This document shows positions 42,533 through 51,763 of a DNA stretch of 64,000 nt, in pieces. The stretch spans positions 1,488,001 through 1,552,000 of the forward strand of contig JACJVZ010000001.1 in the NCBI GenBank assembly GCA_020637445.1, read 5' to 3'. The position numbers were made by a program, and so were the translations under genes. Below the pieces are notes generated by a model that was not told the DNA's origin, ran no database searches, and saw only the letters and a program-made list of their open reading frames with translations. Source of the DNA: Calditrichota bacterium (lineage in GTDB: Bacteria > Electryoneota > RPQS01). Position 1 is the first letter of the stretch. Each line of letters opens with the position of its first letter.

Positions 42533-43777
42533 CTACGCGCTCTTCTTTTTCAACTCGACGAAACGCGCGGGTTTCTTTTCGACGACGGTGTCCGCACCAA
42601 TGACGACTTCACCGATGTCTTTGCGGCTGGGAATTTCGAAGAACGCATCCATCAGCGCATCTTCGGCAATGGCACGCAGCGCACGCGCGCCGGTTTTGCG
42701 GCGGCGGCCCTCGCGAATGATGGCCAGAAGCGCATCTTCTTCAAACGTGAGCTTGACACCTTCCATCTCGAAGAGACGGGTGTACTGTTTGACCAACGCG
42801 TTACGCGGCTCAAGCAGAATGCGCATCATGGCTTCGTCAGAAAGCGGCTCAAGCACAGAGACGACGGGCAGACGGCCAATCAGTTCGGGAATCAAACCGT
42901 AAGCATTCAAGTCCTCGAAACTGACTTTCTTGACGACGTACTCGTCGGTCGCGTCATCAACATCATTGCCTACCCCGAAGCCCATGGGGAACTTGGCGAC
43001 GCGGCTGCGGACAATTTTTTCGAGTCCCTCAAACGCACCGCCCAGAATAAACATGATGTTTTTGGTGTTCATTTGAATGAACTTTTGCTCGGGGTGTTTG
43101 CGTCCACCCTGCGGCGGCAAATTGGCTACGGTGCCTTCGAGAATTTTCAGAAGAGCCTGCTGAACGCCTTCGCCCGACACGTCGCGTGTGATGGACATGT
43201 TAGGATCTTTGCGCGCAATCTTGTCGATTTCGTCGATGTAGATGATGCCCATTTCCGCGCGCGTGACGTCGTAGTCCGCGTTTTGCAGGAGTCGCACGAG
43301 CACATTTTCGACGTCTTCACCCACGTAGCCCGCTTCGGTCAGCGTAGTCGCATCGGCGATGGCAAAAGGGACGTGAAGAAAGCGTGCCATGGTTTGTGCG
43401 AGCAAGGTCTTCCCTGTTCCGGTCGGGCCGATCAGAAGAATATTCGACTTCTCAATTTCGACATCGGAAGTTTGATCGGAGCCGGCAACACGCTTGTAGT
43501 GATTGTAGACGGCCACAGAGATCTTGCGCTTGGCGTCGTCTTGCCCGATGATATACTCATCGAGTTTGCGTTTCATTTCCTTGGGAGTCGGGAACTCGGC
43601 AAGATTGATACTCTTGCGGCCGGCGCGGGACATGGCCACGATTTGATGGGCATGTTCGACGCACACATCGCAGATGGCAATGCCGTCTTGATGCTTGATG
43701 AGCGTAGCAACTTGATTTTCGCCGCGTCCGCAGAAAGAACAGACGTGCTCAAATCTCTGTTCCGTGGTGTCATTCAT
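42533..43777 (-). CDS. clpX: ClpX, ATP-dependent unfoldase of ClpXP
   Basis: 414 residues, AAA+ hexamer that recognises, unfolds and feeds substrates to ClpP. N-terminal C4 zinc domain (Cys13, Cys16, Cys36, Cys39), Walker A GPTGTGKT at 117-124, MGIIYIDEIDKIARK as Walker B, pore loop in EAGYVGEDVENVL, and a ClpP-binding region after LEGTVANLPPQGGRKH (the usual IGF loop is in FILGGAFEGLEK with IMFILGGAF). The start overlaps the clpP stop by one base. Confidence 0.97.
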   Translation of the reverse strand: MNDTTEQRFEHVCSFCGRGENQVATLIKHQDGIAICDVCVEHAHQIVAMSRAGRKSINLAEFPTPKEMKRKLDEYIIGQDDAKRKISVAVYNHYKRVAGSDQTSDVEIEKSNILLIGPTGTGKTLLAQTMARFLHVPFAIADATTLTEAGYVGEDVENVLVRLLQNADYDVTRAEMGIIYIDEIDKIARKDPNMSITRDVSGEGVQQALLKILEGTVANLPPQGGRKHPEQKFIQMNTKNIMFILGGAFEGLEKIVRSRVAKFPMGFGVGNDVDDATDEYVVKKVSFEDLNAYGLIPELIGRLPVVSVLEPLSDEAMMRILLEPRNALVKQYTRLFEMEGVKLTFEEDALLAIIREGRRRKTGARALRAIAEDALMDAFFEIPSRKDIGEVVIGADTVVEKKPARFVELKKKSA

Positions 43778-44397
43778 TACTTTTTACCGCCGCGGGGGAA
43801 AATGATTTCGTCAACGATACCGTACTCTTTCGCTTCTTCGGCAGACATGAAGTAGTTGCGGTCGGTGTCCTGCTCGATTTTCGAGAGGGCTTGTCCCGTA
43901 TGATATGACAAGCGCTCGTTCAGACGTTCGCGCATCTTGAGAATTTCCTTGGCCATGATGTCGATATCGGAGGCCTGTCCCTGCGCGCCTCCGAGAGGCT
44001 GGTGAATCATGACTCGCGCATTGGGGAGAATACTCCGCTTGCCTTTGGCACCGGCCGCGAGCAGGAACGCACCCATCGATGCCGCTTGACCGATACAAAT
44101 TGTGGCGATGTCGGGCTTGACGTGCTGCATGGTATCGTAAATGGCGAGGCCCGCCGTCACAACGCCGCCGGGGCTGTTGATGTACAGGCTGATATCTTTC
44201 TCGGGATCTTCGGCAGCGAGGAAAATCAACTGCGCAACGACCAAACTTGCGATGTGATCATCAATCGGCGTGCTGACGATGATGATGCGTTCTTTGAGCA
44301 GGCGGGAATAGATATCGAACGCGCGTTCGCCGCGGCCCGTCTGCTCGACGACCATGGGGACAAGAGCCATGGAATATTTATCTCCTATTTCAGACAT
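43777..44397 (-). CDS. clpP: ClpP protease subunit
   Basis: 206 residues, serine peptidase forming the double-heptamer chamber. Catalytic triad Ser107 (GQAASMGAFLL), His132 (ARVMIHQPLGG) and Asp177 (IEQDTDRNYFMSAEEAKEYG). A short N-terminal propeptide-like stretch precedes VPMVVEQTGRGERAFDIYSR. Order tig-clpP-clpX is the standard one. Confidence 0.98.
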   Translation of the reverse strand: MSEIGDKYSMALVPMVVEQTGRGERAFDIYSRLLKERIIIVSTPIDDHIASLVVAQLIFLAAEDPEKDISLYINSPGGVVTAGLAIYDTMQHVKPDIATICIGQAASMGAFLLAAGAKGKRSILPNARVMIHQPLGGAQGQASDIDIMAKEILKMRERLNERLSYHTGQALSKIEQDTDRNYFMSAEEAKEYGIVDEIIFPRGGKK

Positions 44398-44403
44398 CTT
44401 ATG

Positions 44404-45717
44404 CTAATCTGTAACGATTTTGGAAGGTTCCGTACGGCCTTCGAATTCCGCGAGTGAGACGGGAACCCGACTTAGCTTCACGTTGTTCTCCAAGTGACTG
44501 AGCACTTTGCGTTCCTGCACGTCGTCGTTAATCTGCTGGAACTGATCGGGCGTCAAACGCTTACGAAAATCATCGAGCAGTTCGTCTTCGACAGTTGCGA
44601 GGGTGGCAAGTTCTTGATCGATTTCTTCGTTGGTGGCGCGAAGTCCGAAATCCTGAATCAACTTGTTGCGCAGGAGGTACCAGCGCAGGGTCCAAGTCGC
44701 GGACGGACGGTAGTCTTCACGGAATTTCTTGAGCGCCTCGGGATCCGGCTTATTCTTGGAGTTGTGCGCGGCTTCGTCGACCATGCGATCCAAGTAATTT
44801 TCCAGCATTCGCGGCGGAACTTCAAAAGCGGTCCGCTTCATCAGTTCTTCGGCCAGCGCACGGAACATTTGCTGTTTGGCGGCATGTCCTGCGCGGGCCT
44901 CGATATAGTTTTTCATGTCGCGGCGCAGGTCATCGAGCGATTCCAAATTGGGATTGACCGACTTGGCGAACTCATCATCCAATTCCGGCAGTTCTTTCTG
45001 CTGGATATTGCGAATGGTCAATTGAGCATGCAGGGGAGCTTGATTGCTTTCGTCACTGCGCCGAAAGGACACGTTGACCGACTGGTCACAGGCGACGCCC
45101 GTGACTTTTGATGCAAACTCCTCGCCAAACTGCTGGCGGCTCATATCGACAGAGACATCTTTTTGAGAGCGACCGACAATTGCCACGCCGGATTCGTCAA
45201 GTTCCTGCAGATCGAAGGTGATCACAGAGTGTTCGTTGACAGGATTCTCAGAGGGAACTAACACTGCTTGGGACTCGCGCAAGCTGTCGATAGCAGTGTC
45301 GACGTCGGTTTCGTCGGCTTGGGGCTCTTTTAGCTCGACTTCGACCTCTGACAGTTCAGGCAAGGCGATTTCCGGCAGAATTTCGACAATGACCTTAAAG
45401 GTCAGTGGTTGTCCGGGTTCGAAATGGATTTCGCTCATTTCGCCGGGGGAAATCGGGTAGATTTTCTCCTGATCCAAGGCTGAGCGGTAGGCATCCTGCA
45501 GGACCCGCTGGACGGTGTCCTCGGTAACGGCAGGTCCGAACCTCTGGACCACGACATTACGGGGAACTTTGCCGGGTCTGAATCCGGGGAACTTAGCCTG
45601 ACTTGCGACGGCGCTTAGATTTCGCTCGAGTTCGAGTTTCATGAACTCTGCAGGGACGGCGACTTTTAGCTCGACCTGAACATCGTTAAGTTTACTATTT
45701 TCAACACTTATATCCAA
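44404..45717 (-). CDS. tig: Trigger factor
   Basis: Ribosome-bound chaperone and prolyl isomerase, 437 residues. N-terminal ribosome-binding signature FPGFRPGKVPRNVV, FKBP-like domain in the middle (HSVITFDLQELDESG, FGEEFASKVTGVA), helical C-terminal domain. Two in-frame starts exist: GTG 45720 and TTG 45717. GGAGG is two bases from the GTG but five from the TTG, and the TTG gives MDISVENSKL, which aligns with family N-termini, so TTG is chosen. Confidence 0.95.
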   Translation of the reverse strand: MDISVENSKLNDVQVELKVAVPAEFMKLELERNLSAVASQAKFPGFRPGKVPRNVVVQRFGPAVTEDTVQRVLQDAYRSALDQEKIYPISPGEMSEIHFEPGQPLTFKVIVEILPEIALPELSEVEVELKEPQADETDVDTAIDSLRESQAVLVPSENPVNEHSVITFDLQELDESGVAIVGRSQKDVSVDMSRQQFGEEFASKVTGVACDQSVNVSFRRSDESNQAPLHAQLTIRNIQQKELPELDDEFAKSVNPNLESLDDLRRDMKNYIEARAGHAAKQQMFRALAEELMKRTAFEVPPRMLENYLDRMVDEAAHNSKNKPDPEALKKFREDYRPSATWTLRWYLLRNKLIQDFGLRATNEEIDQELATLATVEDELLDDFRKRLTPDQFQQINDDVQERKVLSHLENNVKLSRVPVSLAEFEGRTEPSKIVTD

Positions 45718-45740
45718 CACATCCTCCGAAGAAAAACTCG

Positions 45741-45824
45741 TGCGAAAGGGGGGACTCGAACCCCCACATCCTTCCGGATACCAGAACCTAAATCTGGCGC
45801 GTCTGCCAGTTCCGCCACTCTCGC
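45741..45824 (-). tRNA. tRNA-Leu (anticodon TAG)
   Basis: 84-nt class II tRNA with long variable arm (TATCCGGAAGGATG region), acceptor GCGAGAG/CTTTCGC, anticodon loop TTTAGGT between CCAGA and TCTGG, T arm GGGGG/CCCCC with loop TTCGAGT, discriminator A, no encoded CCA. Confidence 0.96.
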
Positions 45825-45836
45825 GCCTAAGACACC

Positions 45837-45865
45837 AAAATACAAATTCATAAGGGTGAAGTCAA
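45837..45865 (-). promoter_or_regulatory. Promoter for tRNA-Leu (and probably tig-clpP-clpX)
   Basis: On the minus strand TTGACT (45865-45860), 17 bases, TATTTT (45842-45837). The predicted start lies about six bases before the tRNA 5' end. No separate promoter or terminator is visible between the tRNA and tig (20-bp gap), so the tRNA is probably processed from a tig operon transcript. Confidence 0.7.
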
Positions 45866-45909
45866 GCGACTGGTAAGGTGGTTTTGGGTGGGTCACGGCA
45901 GATTTTTCC

Positions 45910-45938
45910 TTTACAATCAGCCATAACTTCAGTACATT
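45910..45938 (+). promoter_or_regulatory. Promoter for MFS transporter gene
   Basis: TTTACA (45910-45915), 17 bases, TACATT (45933-45938). Start predicted near 45945, leader about 20 bases. It is divergent from the tRNA-Leu promoter 45 bases away. Confidence 0.5.
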
Positions 45939-45965
45939 TGCGGATTCGGCAACCGCCTGAACTCT

Positions 45966-47120
45966 ATGAACGCAAAACTCGGCATACTGTTCCTGACAAT
46001 ATTTATCGATCTGCTTGGATTCGGGCTGATCATTCCGGCGTTGCCGTTTTATGCAGAGAGTTACGGAGCGAGCTATATAGTCATCGGACTGCTCTCTGCC
46101 TCGTATTCACTCATGCACTTTTTGTTTTCTCCGTTGTGGGGAAGACTATCCGATCGAATTGGCCGACGTCCGGTGATGCTGATTGGCCTGGCGGGCTCGG
46201 CGGTTGCGTTTCTGATGTTCGGATTGGCGAAGTCGCTGTTCATGCTCTTCGCGGCGCGATTGTTGTCGGGAATTTTGTCGAGCGCGACGTTGCCGACCGC
46301 GCAGGCTTACATCGCGGATACGACATCCGTAGAAGACCGCGCGAAAGGCATGGGGCTGATTGGAGCGGCGTTTGGATTAGGATTTATTTTTGGACCGGCG
46401 TTGGGTGGAGTGTTGACGAAGTACGGGTACGGATTTCCTGCCTTAGTGGCCTCGGGGCTATCTACGTTGAATTTCATTTGGGCGGTGTGGAAACTGCCGG
46501 AGACCCTGACGCGCACGTCTCATGAAAGTGAACGGAAGCTGCTTTCAATGACTGCGCTTCGTGACGTGTTTTCACTTCCGATGCTGGCTGTGTTGGTGGG
46601 AATTTTCTTTGTGCAGGTGTATGCTTTTTCGCAGATGGAAGCGACGTTTGCGCTCTTCAGCGAGCATAGACTGGGACTTGACGCTGTGCACGTCGGATGG
46701 ATTTTGACCGAAGTGGGAGTCATTTCGGCGATCATTCAAGGGGGCATGATGGGGAAACTGGTGCGCAGATTCGGAGAAGCGAAACTTGCGCGCACGGGTC
46801 TTGTGGTGATGGCGGTGGGCTTGATTGCAACGGGGCTCGTGATGACAACCCTGCAAATGATCTTAGCGGTTCCGCTTCTGGCCGTGGGGTCAGCCTTGAC
46901 GACACCGACATTGACCGCACTGATATCAAAATCCGCGCCGCCGGAAAAGCAGGGCCTGACGATGGGAACATCGCAGTCTCTCGGCGCACTCGCCCGGGTT
47001 TTGGGTCCGCCGTCAGGAACGGGACTGTTCCAGTTTTTTGGAACGTCCGCTCCATTCTTGGCAGGCGGATTGTTGATGGCGGGAGTTTCGGTTGTGCGTA
47101 TTCACAAACCTTCCGATTAG
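45966..47120 (+). CDS. MFS transporter, TetA-like drug:H+ antiporter family
   Basis: 384 residues, about 12 membrane segments. Begins with GILFLTIFIDLLGFGLIIPA, typical of the DHA1/TetA subgroup; motif A is SPLWGRLSDRIGRRPVM; motif C-like GAAFGLGFIFGPALGG lies in helix 5, marking an exporter. The substrate cannot be read from sequence; multidrug or tetracycline-type export is the usual annotation. It is a single-gene unit with its own promoter and terminator. Confidence 0.9.
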   Translation: MNAKLGILFLTIFIDLLGFGLIIPALPFYAESYGASYIVIGLLSASYSLMHFLFSPLWGRLSDRIGRRPVMLIGLAGSAVAFLMFGLAKSLFMLFAARLLSGILSSATLPTAQAYIADTTSVEDRAKGMGLIGAAFGLGFIFGPALGGVLTKYGYGFPALVASGLSTLNFIWAVWKLPETLTRTSHESERKLLSMTALRDVFSLPMLAVLVGIFFVQVYAFSQMEATFALFSEHRLGLDAVHVGWILTEVGVISAIIQGGMMGKLVRRFGEAKLARTGLVVMAVGLIATGLVMTTLQMILAVPLLAVGSALTTPTLTALISKSAPPEKQGLTMGTSQSLGALARVLGPPSGTGLFQFFGTSAPFLAGGLLMAGVSVVRIHKPSD

Positions 47121-47143
47121 ACCGCCTCTGACAGGACAATAAA

Positions 47144-47171
47144 AAAAGGCCCGGAGCAATCCGGGCCTTTT
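47144..47171. terminator. Bidirectional terminator between MFS gene and fbp
   Basis: Stem AAAAGGCCCGG/CCGGGCCTTTT with loop AGCAAT; A-run on the left and T-run on the right allow use on both strands. Confidence 0.93.
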
Positions 47172-47198
47172 CTCTTTTCCATTTGCAGTGGATAGAGG

Positions 47199-48218
47199 CT
47201 ACTTGTCGTATTGCTTGATGAAGCTCAGCAGTTCTTCGACATTTTCGCGCGACCCGACGAACAATGGGACACGTTCGTGCAGTTCTGTGGGCAAGACGTC
47301 GAGAATGGACTGCTTGCCGGTCGACGACAAGCCTCCCGCCTGCTCGACGACCATCGACATCGGCGAGGCTTCATAGAGCAAACGCAATTTGCCGCGCGGA
47401 TGTGACGGGTCTTTGCGGTCGAGCGGGTACATAAAGATGCCGCCATACAAGAGTGTGCGGTGCACGTCCGCAATCATAGAACCGATGTAGCGCAAGGAAT
47501 AGGGTTTGCCTTTTTCTTTGTCCGGAGTCATGACGTGGTCGATGTACTTTTTGACGCCTTCGCTCCAGAAGTGATAATTTCCCATATTCACGCTGAAGTA
47601 TTTGCCGTGGTTGGGCATTCTCATATTGGGATGCGAAAGAAGAAACTCGCCGAGCGAAGGTTCGAGCGTAAAGCCGTCAACTCCATGGCCCGTGGTGTAG
47701 ACCATCATAGTGGATGAACCATAGACAATGTATCCGGCCACGACTTGCTTGCGTCCTTCTTGCAGGAGATCTTCTTCGGTGCCGGGAGTTTCGTCGGGCG
47801 ACACGCGTTTGTGAATCGAGAAGATGGTCCCGACGTTGATGTTGGCGTCAATGTTCGAACTGCCGTCGAGCGGATCGAAGGCCAACGTGTATTTCCCGTA
47901 CTTGAATTCCGACGGAATGGGAATCATTTTTTCGCGTTCTTCCGAAGCCATGCAACAGAGCACGCCGGCGTGATCCATCGCCCTGTAGATCATGTCATTG
48001 GATATCTCGTCGAGCTTTTGGACGGTTTCGCCCTGTACGTTGGTGTGTCCGGTCGAACCGAGAATATCGGAAAGTCCGGCGCTGCGGACTTCTTTGGTGA
48101 TTTGTTTTGCCGCGAACGCAAGCTGGTGCATCAAACGAGTCAATTCGCCCGTGGCTTCGGGATGCTTGGCTTGTTGATCGATAAAATGACGTTCAATTGT
48201 AGAAGTAGGAGAACCCAT
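47199..48218 (-). CDS. fbp: Fructose-1,6-bisphosphatase class I
   Basis: Gluconeogenic phosphatase, 339 residues from the ATG at 48218, which has GAGG seven bases upstream; a second ATG at 48230 is also possible. Signatures: ASEEREKMIPIP, metal-binding FDPLDGSSNIDANINVGTIF, RYIGSMIADVHRTLLYGG, YPLDRKDPSHPRGKLRLLYE and EQAGGLSSTGKQSILDV. Directly downstream of the HAD gene and tnaA, which suggests sugar synthesis during growth on amino acids. Confidence 0.97.
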   Translation of the reverse strand: MGSPTSTIERHFIDQQAKHPEATGELTRLMHQLAFAAKQITKEVRSAGLSDILGSTGHTNVQGETVQKLDEISNDMIYRAMDHAGVLCCMASEEREKMIPIPSEFKYGKYTLAFDPLDGSSNIDANINVGTIFSIHKRVSPDETPGTEEDLLQEGRKQVVAGYIVYGSSTMMVYTTGHGVDGFTLEPSLGEFLLSHPNMRMPNHGKYFSVNMGNYHFWSEGVKKYIDHVMTPDKEKGKPYSLRYIGSMIADVHRTLLYGGIFMYPLDRKDPSHPRGKLRLLYEASPMSMVVEQAGGLSSTGKQSILDVLPTELHERVPLFVGSRENVEELLSFIKQYDK

Positions 48219-48232
48219 TGTACGCCTCATGA

Positions 48233-48865
48233 TTATAGAAGAGAAAGGAAGTCCGAGAAGTTATGAATAACGTGGTCGGCTTCTTTCAAGTATTTCGGTG
48301 GTAAGGTAGTCGTAATGGCCGCGGTACGGAGTCCCGCAGCTTTTGAGGATTGAATGCCGAGTGGAGCATTTTCGAGAACGAGACACTCTTCCGCTTGCAA
48401 ACCTGATCCGGCGAGAGCGGTCGTGTACGGGTCAGGCGCGGGCTTGCCTTTGGCATAGTCGGCCGGAGTGTAGATATTGCGGAAGAGGGCAAATTCCGCT
48501 TGCGTGAGCACCGCGTCCATGTTGCTGCGAATGGAACCTGTGACGATGTCGCAGGCAATGCCGCGATTCCGCAGTTCACCGACGAGATCAGCGGCTTCGG
48601 GAATCAAACCGGCAGGAGCCTGCGAACGATACAGCGCACGTTTGCGCTCGATCAACTCGAACTGCTCATCCGTCGAGTAATTGACGCCGTTTTCGGCAAG
48701 CAGACGTGAAATGGTGTCTTCGGCTTTTTCGCCTTCGTGGAGCTGGAAGTACAAGTCGTCGAGTTGCACGCCGATTTCGCCCAAAATTTTGCTCCACGCC
48801 AAAACGTGAGCGGGCATGGAATCAATCAGAGTGCCGTCGAAGTCAAAGAATACAGCTTTAATCAT
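48233..48865 (-). CDS. HAD-superfamily phosphatase/phosphomutase, subfamily IA
   Basis: 210 residues. Motif I FDFDGTLIDSMPAH with Asp8/Asp10, motif II CDIVTGS, motif III Lys in AKGKPAPDPYTTAL, motif IV LVLENAPLGIQSSKAAG. This pattern is shared by beta-phosphoglucomutase and sugar-phosphate phosphatases such as phosphoglycolate phosphatase. The substrate is not determinable; sitting between tnaA (4-bp overlap) and fbp suggests a sugar-phosphate. Confidence 0.9.
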   Translation of the reverse strand: MIKAVFFDFDGTLIDSMPAHVLAWSKILGEIGVQLDDLYFQLHEGEKAEDTISRLLAENGVNYSTDEQFELIERKRALYRSQAPAGLIPEAADLVGELRNRGIACDIVTGSIRSNMDAVLTQAEFALFRNIYTPADYAKGKPAPDPYTTALAGSGLQAEECLVLENAPLGIQSSKAAGLRTAAITTTLPPKYLKEADHVIHNFSDFLSLL

Positions 48866-50238
48866 TCGTCCACTTCTTCCAGTCTTGCCGTGAAGTGACG
48901 CAGGACCGGGGCTTCGTAGGTTAATCTCATTCCTTTAATGGAATGGCGGGATTTGAACAACTCGACGATGGATTCAGCGACGTACGTCATGTGCGCAGTT
49001 GTGTAGACGCGGCGCGGAATCGCCAAGCGGACAAGTTCGAGCGGCGGTCCGACGTGCTTTCCGGTCTTGGAATCAATATGTCCGAACATCAGCGAGCCGA
49101 TTTCGACGCCGCGAATACCGGCTTCGCGATAGAGCGCGGTCGTCAGAGCGACACCGGGGAATTTTTCGGGCGGGATATGGTCGCAGAATGCTTTTGCGTC
49201 AATGAAGACGGCGTGTCCGCCAACGGGCCGCACAATTGAAATCCCGGCATCGAGCAACATGTCACCGAGATAGCGCACTTGCGCCGTGCGGTATTGCAAG
49301 TAGTCAAGTTCCATTCCTTCGTACAAACCTACGGCGACGGCTTCAAGGTCGCGGCCTGCGAGTCCGCCGTATGTCGGGAAACCTTCGATCAAAATGAGCA
49401 TTTGCTGAAGTTTGCGCGCAAGCTCGACGTCGTTCATTGCGATGAAGCCGCCGATGTTTACGAGAGCATCTTTCTTGGCGGACATCCAACAGCCGTCGGC
49501 ATGACTGAACATCTCGCGGGCAATTTCGATGATGGTTTTGCCTTTGTAGCCGGGCTCATATTCGTGAATGAACCAACAGTTTTCGGCGAAACGCGCGCAA
49601 TCGATGAAGAACGGAACTCCGTATTGTTTGCAAATGCGGGATGTCGCAAGGATATTTTCCATCGAAACGGGTTGACCGCCGGCGGAGTTGTTGGTGACGG
49701 TCATCACGACGAGCGGAATGTTGTCGCGATTGTTTTTCAAATTCTCTTCGAGCAAGGCGACATTCATGTTGCCTTTCCAGAGCTTTCCGAGCTGCGGATC
49801 GAGAGCTTCTTTGACGGGCAAGTCGAGCGCTTCAGCGCCGTTCATTTCGACATTGGCGCGGGTCGTATCGAAGTGAGTGTTGGAAATAACGGTTTTGCCT
49901 TCGGTGCAAATCGTGGAGAACAAAAGGTTCTCCGCGACACGGCCTTGGTGCGTGGGTGTGATAAAAGGAAATCCGGTAATGTCGCGGACGGCGGCTTCGA
50001 ACTTGAAATAGCTTTTGGAGCCGGCATAACTTTCATCTCCGATCATCAGGCCGGCCCATTGCTGGTCGCTCATGGCGCCCGTGCCGCTGTCGGTCAGAAG
50101 GTCGACGTAAATGGCATCGGCAGGGATCAAGAAGACATTCAGACCCGCGCGTTCGAGAAGTTCGACACGCTCATCGCGCGTGGTGCGACGGATTTTTTCA
50201 ACGACTTTTATGCGGAAAGGTTCTGCTGGGAAACGCAT
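48862..50238 (-). CDS. tnaA: Tryptophanase (tyrosine phenol-lyase family)
   Basis: 458 residues, PLP-dependent beta-eliminating lyase; tryptophanase makes indole, pyruvate and ammonia. PLP lysine Lys256 in WMSAKKDALVNIGGF. Family stretches: IYVDLLTDSGTGAMSDQQW, ITPTHQGRVAENLL, VTNNSAGGQPVSMENI, EGFPTYGGLAGRDLEAVAV. Two specificity positions follow tryptophanase rather than tyrosine phenol-lyase: Asp124 (HFDTTRA, Thr in TPL) and Ile380 (GVEIGS, Arg in TPL). No tnaC leader peptide is visible; it lies 16 bases after the glycosyltransferase gene and starts the tnaA-HAD-fbp series. Confidence 0.9.
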   Translation of the reverse strand: MRFPAEPFRIKVVEKIRRTTRDERVELLERAGLNVFLIPADAIYVDLLTDSGTGAMSDQQWAGLMIGDESYAGSKSYFKFEAAVRDITGFPFITPTHQGRVAENLLFSTICTEGKTVISNTHFDTTRANVEMNGAEALDLPVKEALDPQLGKLWKGNMNVALLEENLKNNRDNIPLVVMTVTNNSAGGQPVSMENILATSRICKQYGVPFFIDCARFAENCWFIHEYEPGYKGKTIIEIAREMFSHADGCWMSAKKDALVNIGGFIAMNDVELARKLQQMLILIEGFPTYGGLAGRDLEAVAVGLYEGMELDYLQYRTAQVRYLGDMLLDAGISIVRPVGGHAVFIDAKAFCDHIPPEKFPGVALTTALYREAGIRGVEIGSLMFGHIDSKTGKHVGPPLELVRLAIPRRVYTTAHMTYVAESIVELFKSRHSIKGMRLTYEAPVLRHFTARLEEVDE

Positions 50239-50254
50239 GGATAGAATTGGCTAA

Positions 50255-51763
50255 TCAGTGTATGTCAGTATTCAGAGAATAAATTGCGATCGAACCGACT
50301 TGCGCGGCGGGTTTGTAGTTGGCAACGACGAATTGGGCAAGCGCAGGGTAGTTCGTGAGCGGATAGTCGGCAAAGGAATAGGGGTTATCGACGAGAAAAG
50401 TCAAGTCAAAAATCAATTTGGGTTTGCTTGCCGTCAAATCTTCGACGAGCATTTGTTCGGCAACCGCGGAATAGTTTTCACGCGGCGACGTGGAACCCGC
50501 GGAGTATCCCGTGACATAGTGGCACAAGAAGTCACGCGCGGCGGGCAGTCTGTTTGAGAAAAAGTAGATCTGCGGGCAATATCCCCAGACGAAAATCGAC
50601 TGGTCCGGACTGGAGTTTTGTTTTGCGTAATCGGCTAATTCAATTTCCAATCCGGATCCTGCCAAGGATGCGGAAGACACTCCCCGGGGCGGCGCTGAAG
50701 TGTCCCAATAGCGCCAGAAGGGAAAGTGCAGAAAAGCGACGACGACCCCTCCGACGATTGCGGCGCGCGCGAGCAGACGAGTCTTGTTGTTCAGGAATAG
50801 CTTGCGCAGGCCCACCGCACTCAGGATCGCCAATGCGGGCATAACCTGAATGTAGTAGTGGCCAAAGAAGCGCGCACCGGTCGCGACAGCCGCCGCGGAA
50901 ACAACTAAGAACGTGACTGCAAGTTTGTTGCGGGCTCCAAGGGCGGCGAACAAACCAATCAAACTCAGCACAACCGGAACGACGGCCTGCAGAACGAACT
51001 CGCTCGTATTCAGATAGGCAGCCTGAAAGAAACCGGCAATACCAACGTCGCCTGAATATACAAAGGGATATCGAAACCACGAATCCAAAGCAACCGCAAG
51101 TCCGCCGTGCGCGGCATAGACTGCAAACACGGCAAGCCACGGCAGCAGAATCGAGACAAAGAACGTGCCTCGGGCACCGCGCGTGTTTGCGGACGGCAGG
51201 AACGGGACGACCAGTGCAAAGAGCAGTTCGCTTTGACGGTAAATGGACGCAACGCCAACCAGAATCCCGCAGAGTACAAAGTCGCGCGCATGTTTGGATT
51301 TTGCGGCGACGAAAAGAGCCGAAAGGGCGAGCACCATCGCGGGAAGCTCAGTATTCAGCGCGTGCAGATCGCGCGGCAATCCAAAGCTATTGGCAATCAT
51401 AAAGAAACTCAACCCGGACATCCAATCGGGGACGTCAGGGAAGAATTCGCGCACGAGCCGCAGGGTTAGATACAGCAGCAACAACCACAGTGCGAACGCG
51501 ACGATTTGGAGCGCAAGCAGACTTTGGCCGAACAGTGCAAAGATCAGATAGTAAAGCGAGACGATGCCGGGTGGCTTGGTCGACCCCAGCAAATCCACTC
51601 CGGGATAGAGTCCGTGGCCGAGCGCTTGCGCGGCGACCGCATATTCGGCTTCATCGACGTTGTAAAAGACGGGATCAAAGAGCGAGAACCGACAAATCAG
51701 AAATGCCGCCGAAAAAACGATCCAAGCGGACCAAAACGTAAAGCGCCCGTTCGGGCGCATCAT
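50255..51763 (-). CDS. GT-C-type membrane glycosyltransferase (ArnT/PMT-like)
   Basis: 502 residues with about 10-11 membrane segments. The first outer loop has the acidic GT-C signature FYNVDEAEYAVAAQALGHG followed by STKPPGIVSLYYLIFALFG, as in ArnT and related lipid-phosphate-sugar-dependent enzymes. A soluble C-terminal part contains FVWGYCPQIYFFSNRLPAAR. ATG at 51763 overlaps the preceding stop by four bases (ATGA); the open frame to 51826 is rejected because it lies inside that gene. Donor and acceptor are unknown; lipid or protein glycosylation are the options. Confidence 0.85.
   Translation of the reverse strand: MMRPNGRFTFWSAWIVFSAAFLICRFSLFDPVFYNVDEAEYAVAAQALGHGLYPGVDLLGSTKPPGIVSLYYLIFALFGQSLLALQIVAFALWLLLLYLTLRLVREFFPDVPDWMSGLSFFMIANSFGLPRDLHALNTELPAMVLALSALFVAAKSKHARDFVLCGILVGVASIYRQSELLFALVVPFLPSANTRGARGTFFVSILLPWLAVFAVYAAHGGLAVALDSWFRYPFVYSGDVGIAGFFQAAYLNTSEFVLQAVVPVVLSLIGLFAALGARNKLAVTFLVVSAAAVATGARFFGHYYIQVMPALAILSAVGLRKLFLNNKTRLLARAAIVGGVVVAFLHFPFWRYWDTSAPPRGVSSASLAGSGLEIELADYAKQNSSPDQSIFVWGYCPQIYFFSNRLPAARDFLCHYVTGYSAGSTSPRENYSAVAEQMLVEDLTASKPKLIFDLTFLVDNPYSFADYPLTNYPALAQFVVANYKPAAQVGSIAIYSLNTDIH

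Noticed and set aside
48862..50238. Tyrosine phenol-lyase as name for the tnaA product
   Set aside because: The two positions that separate the enzymes (Asp124, Ile380) both carry the tryptophanase residue.
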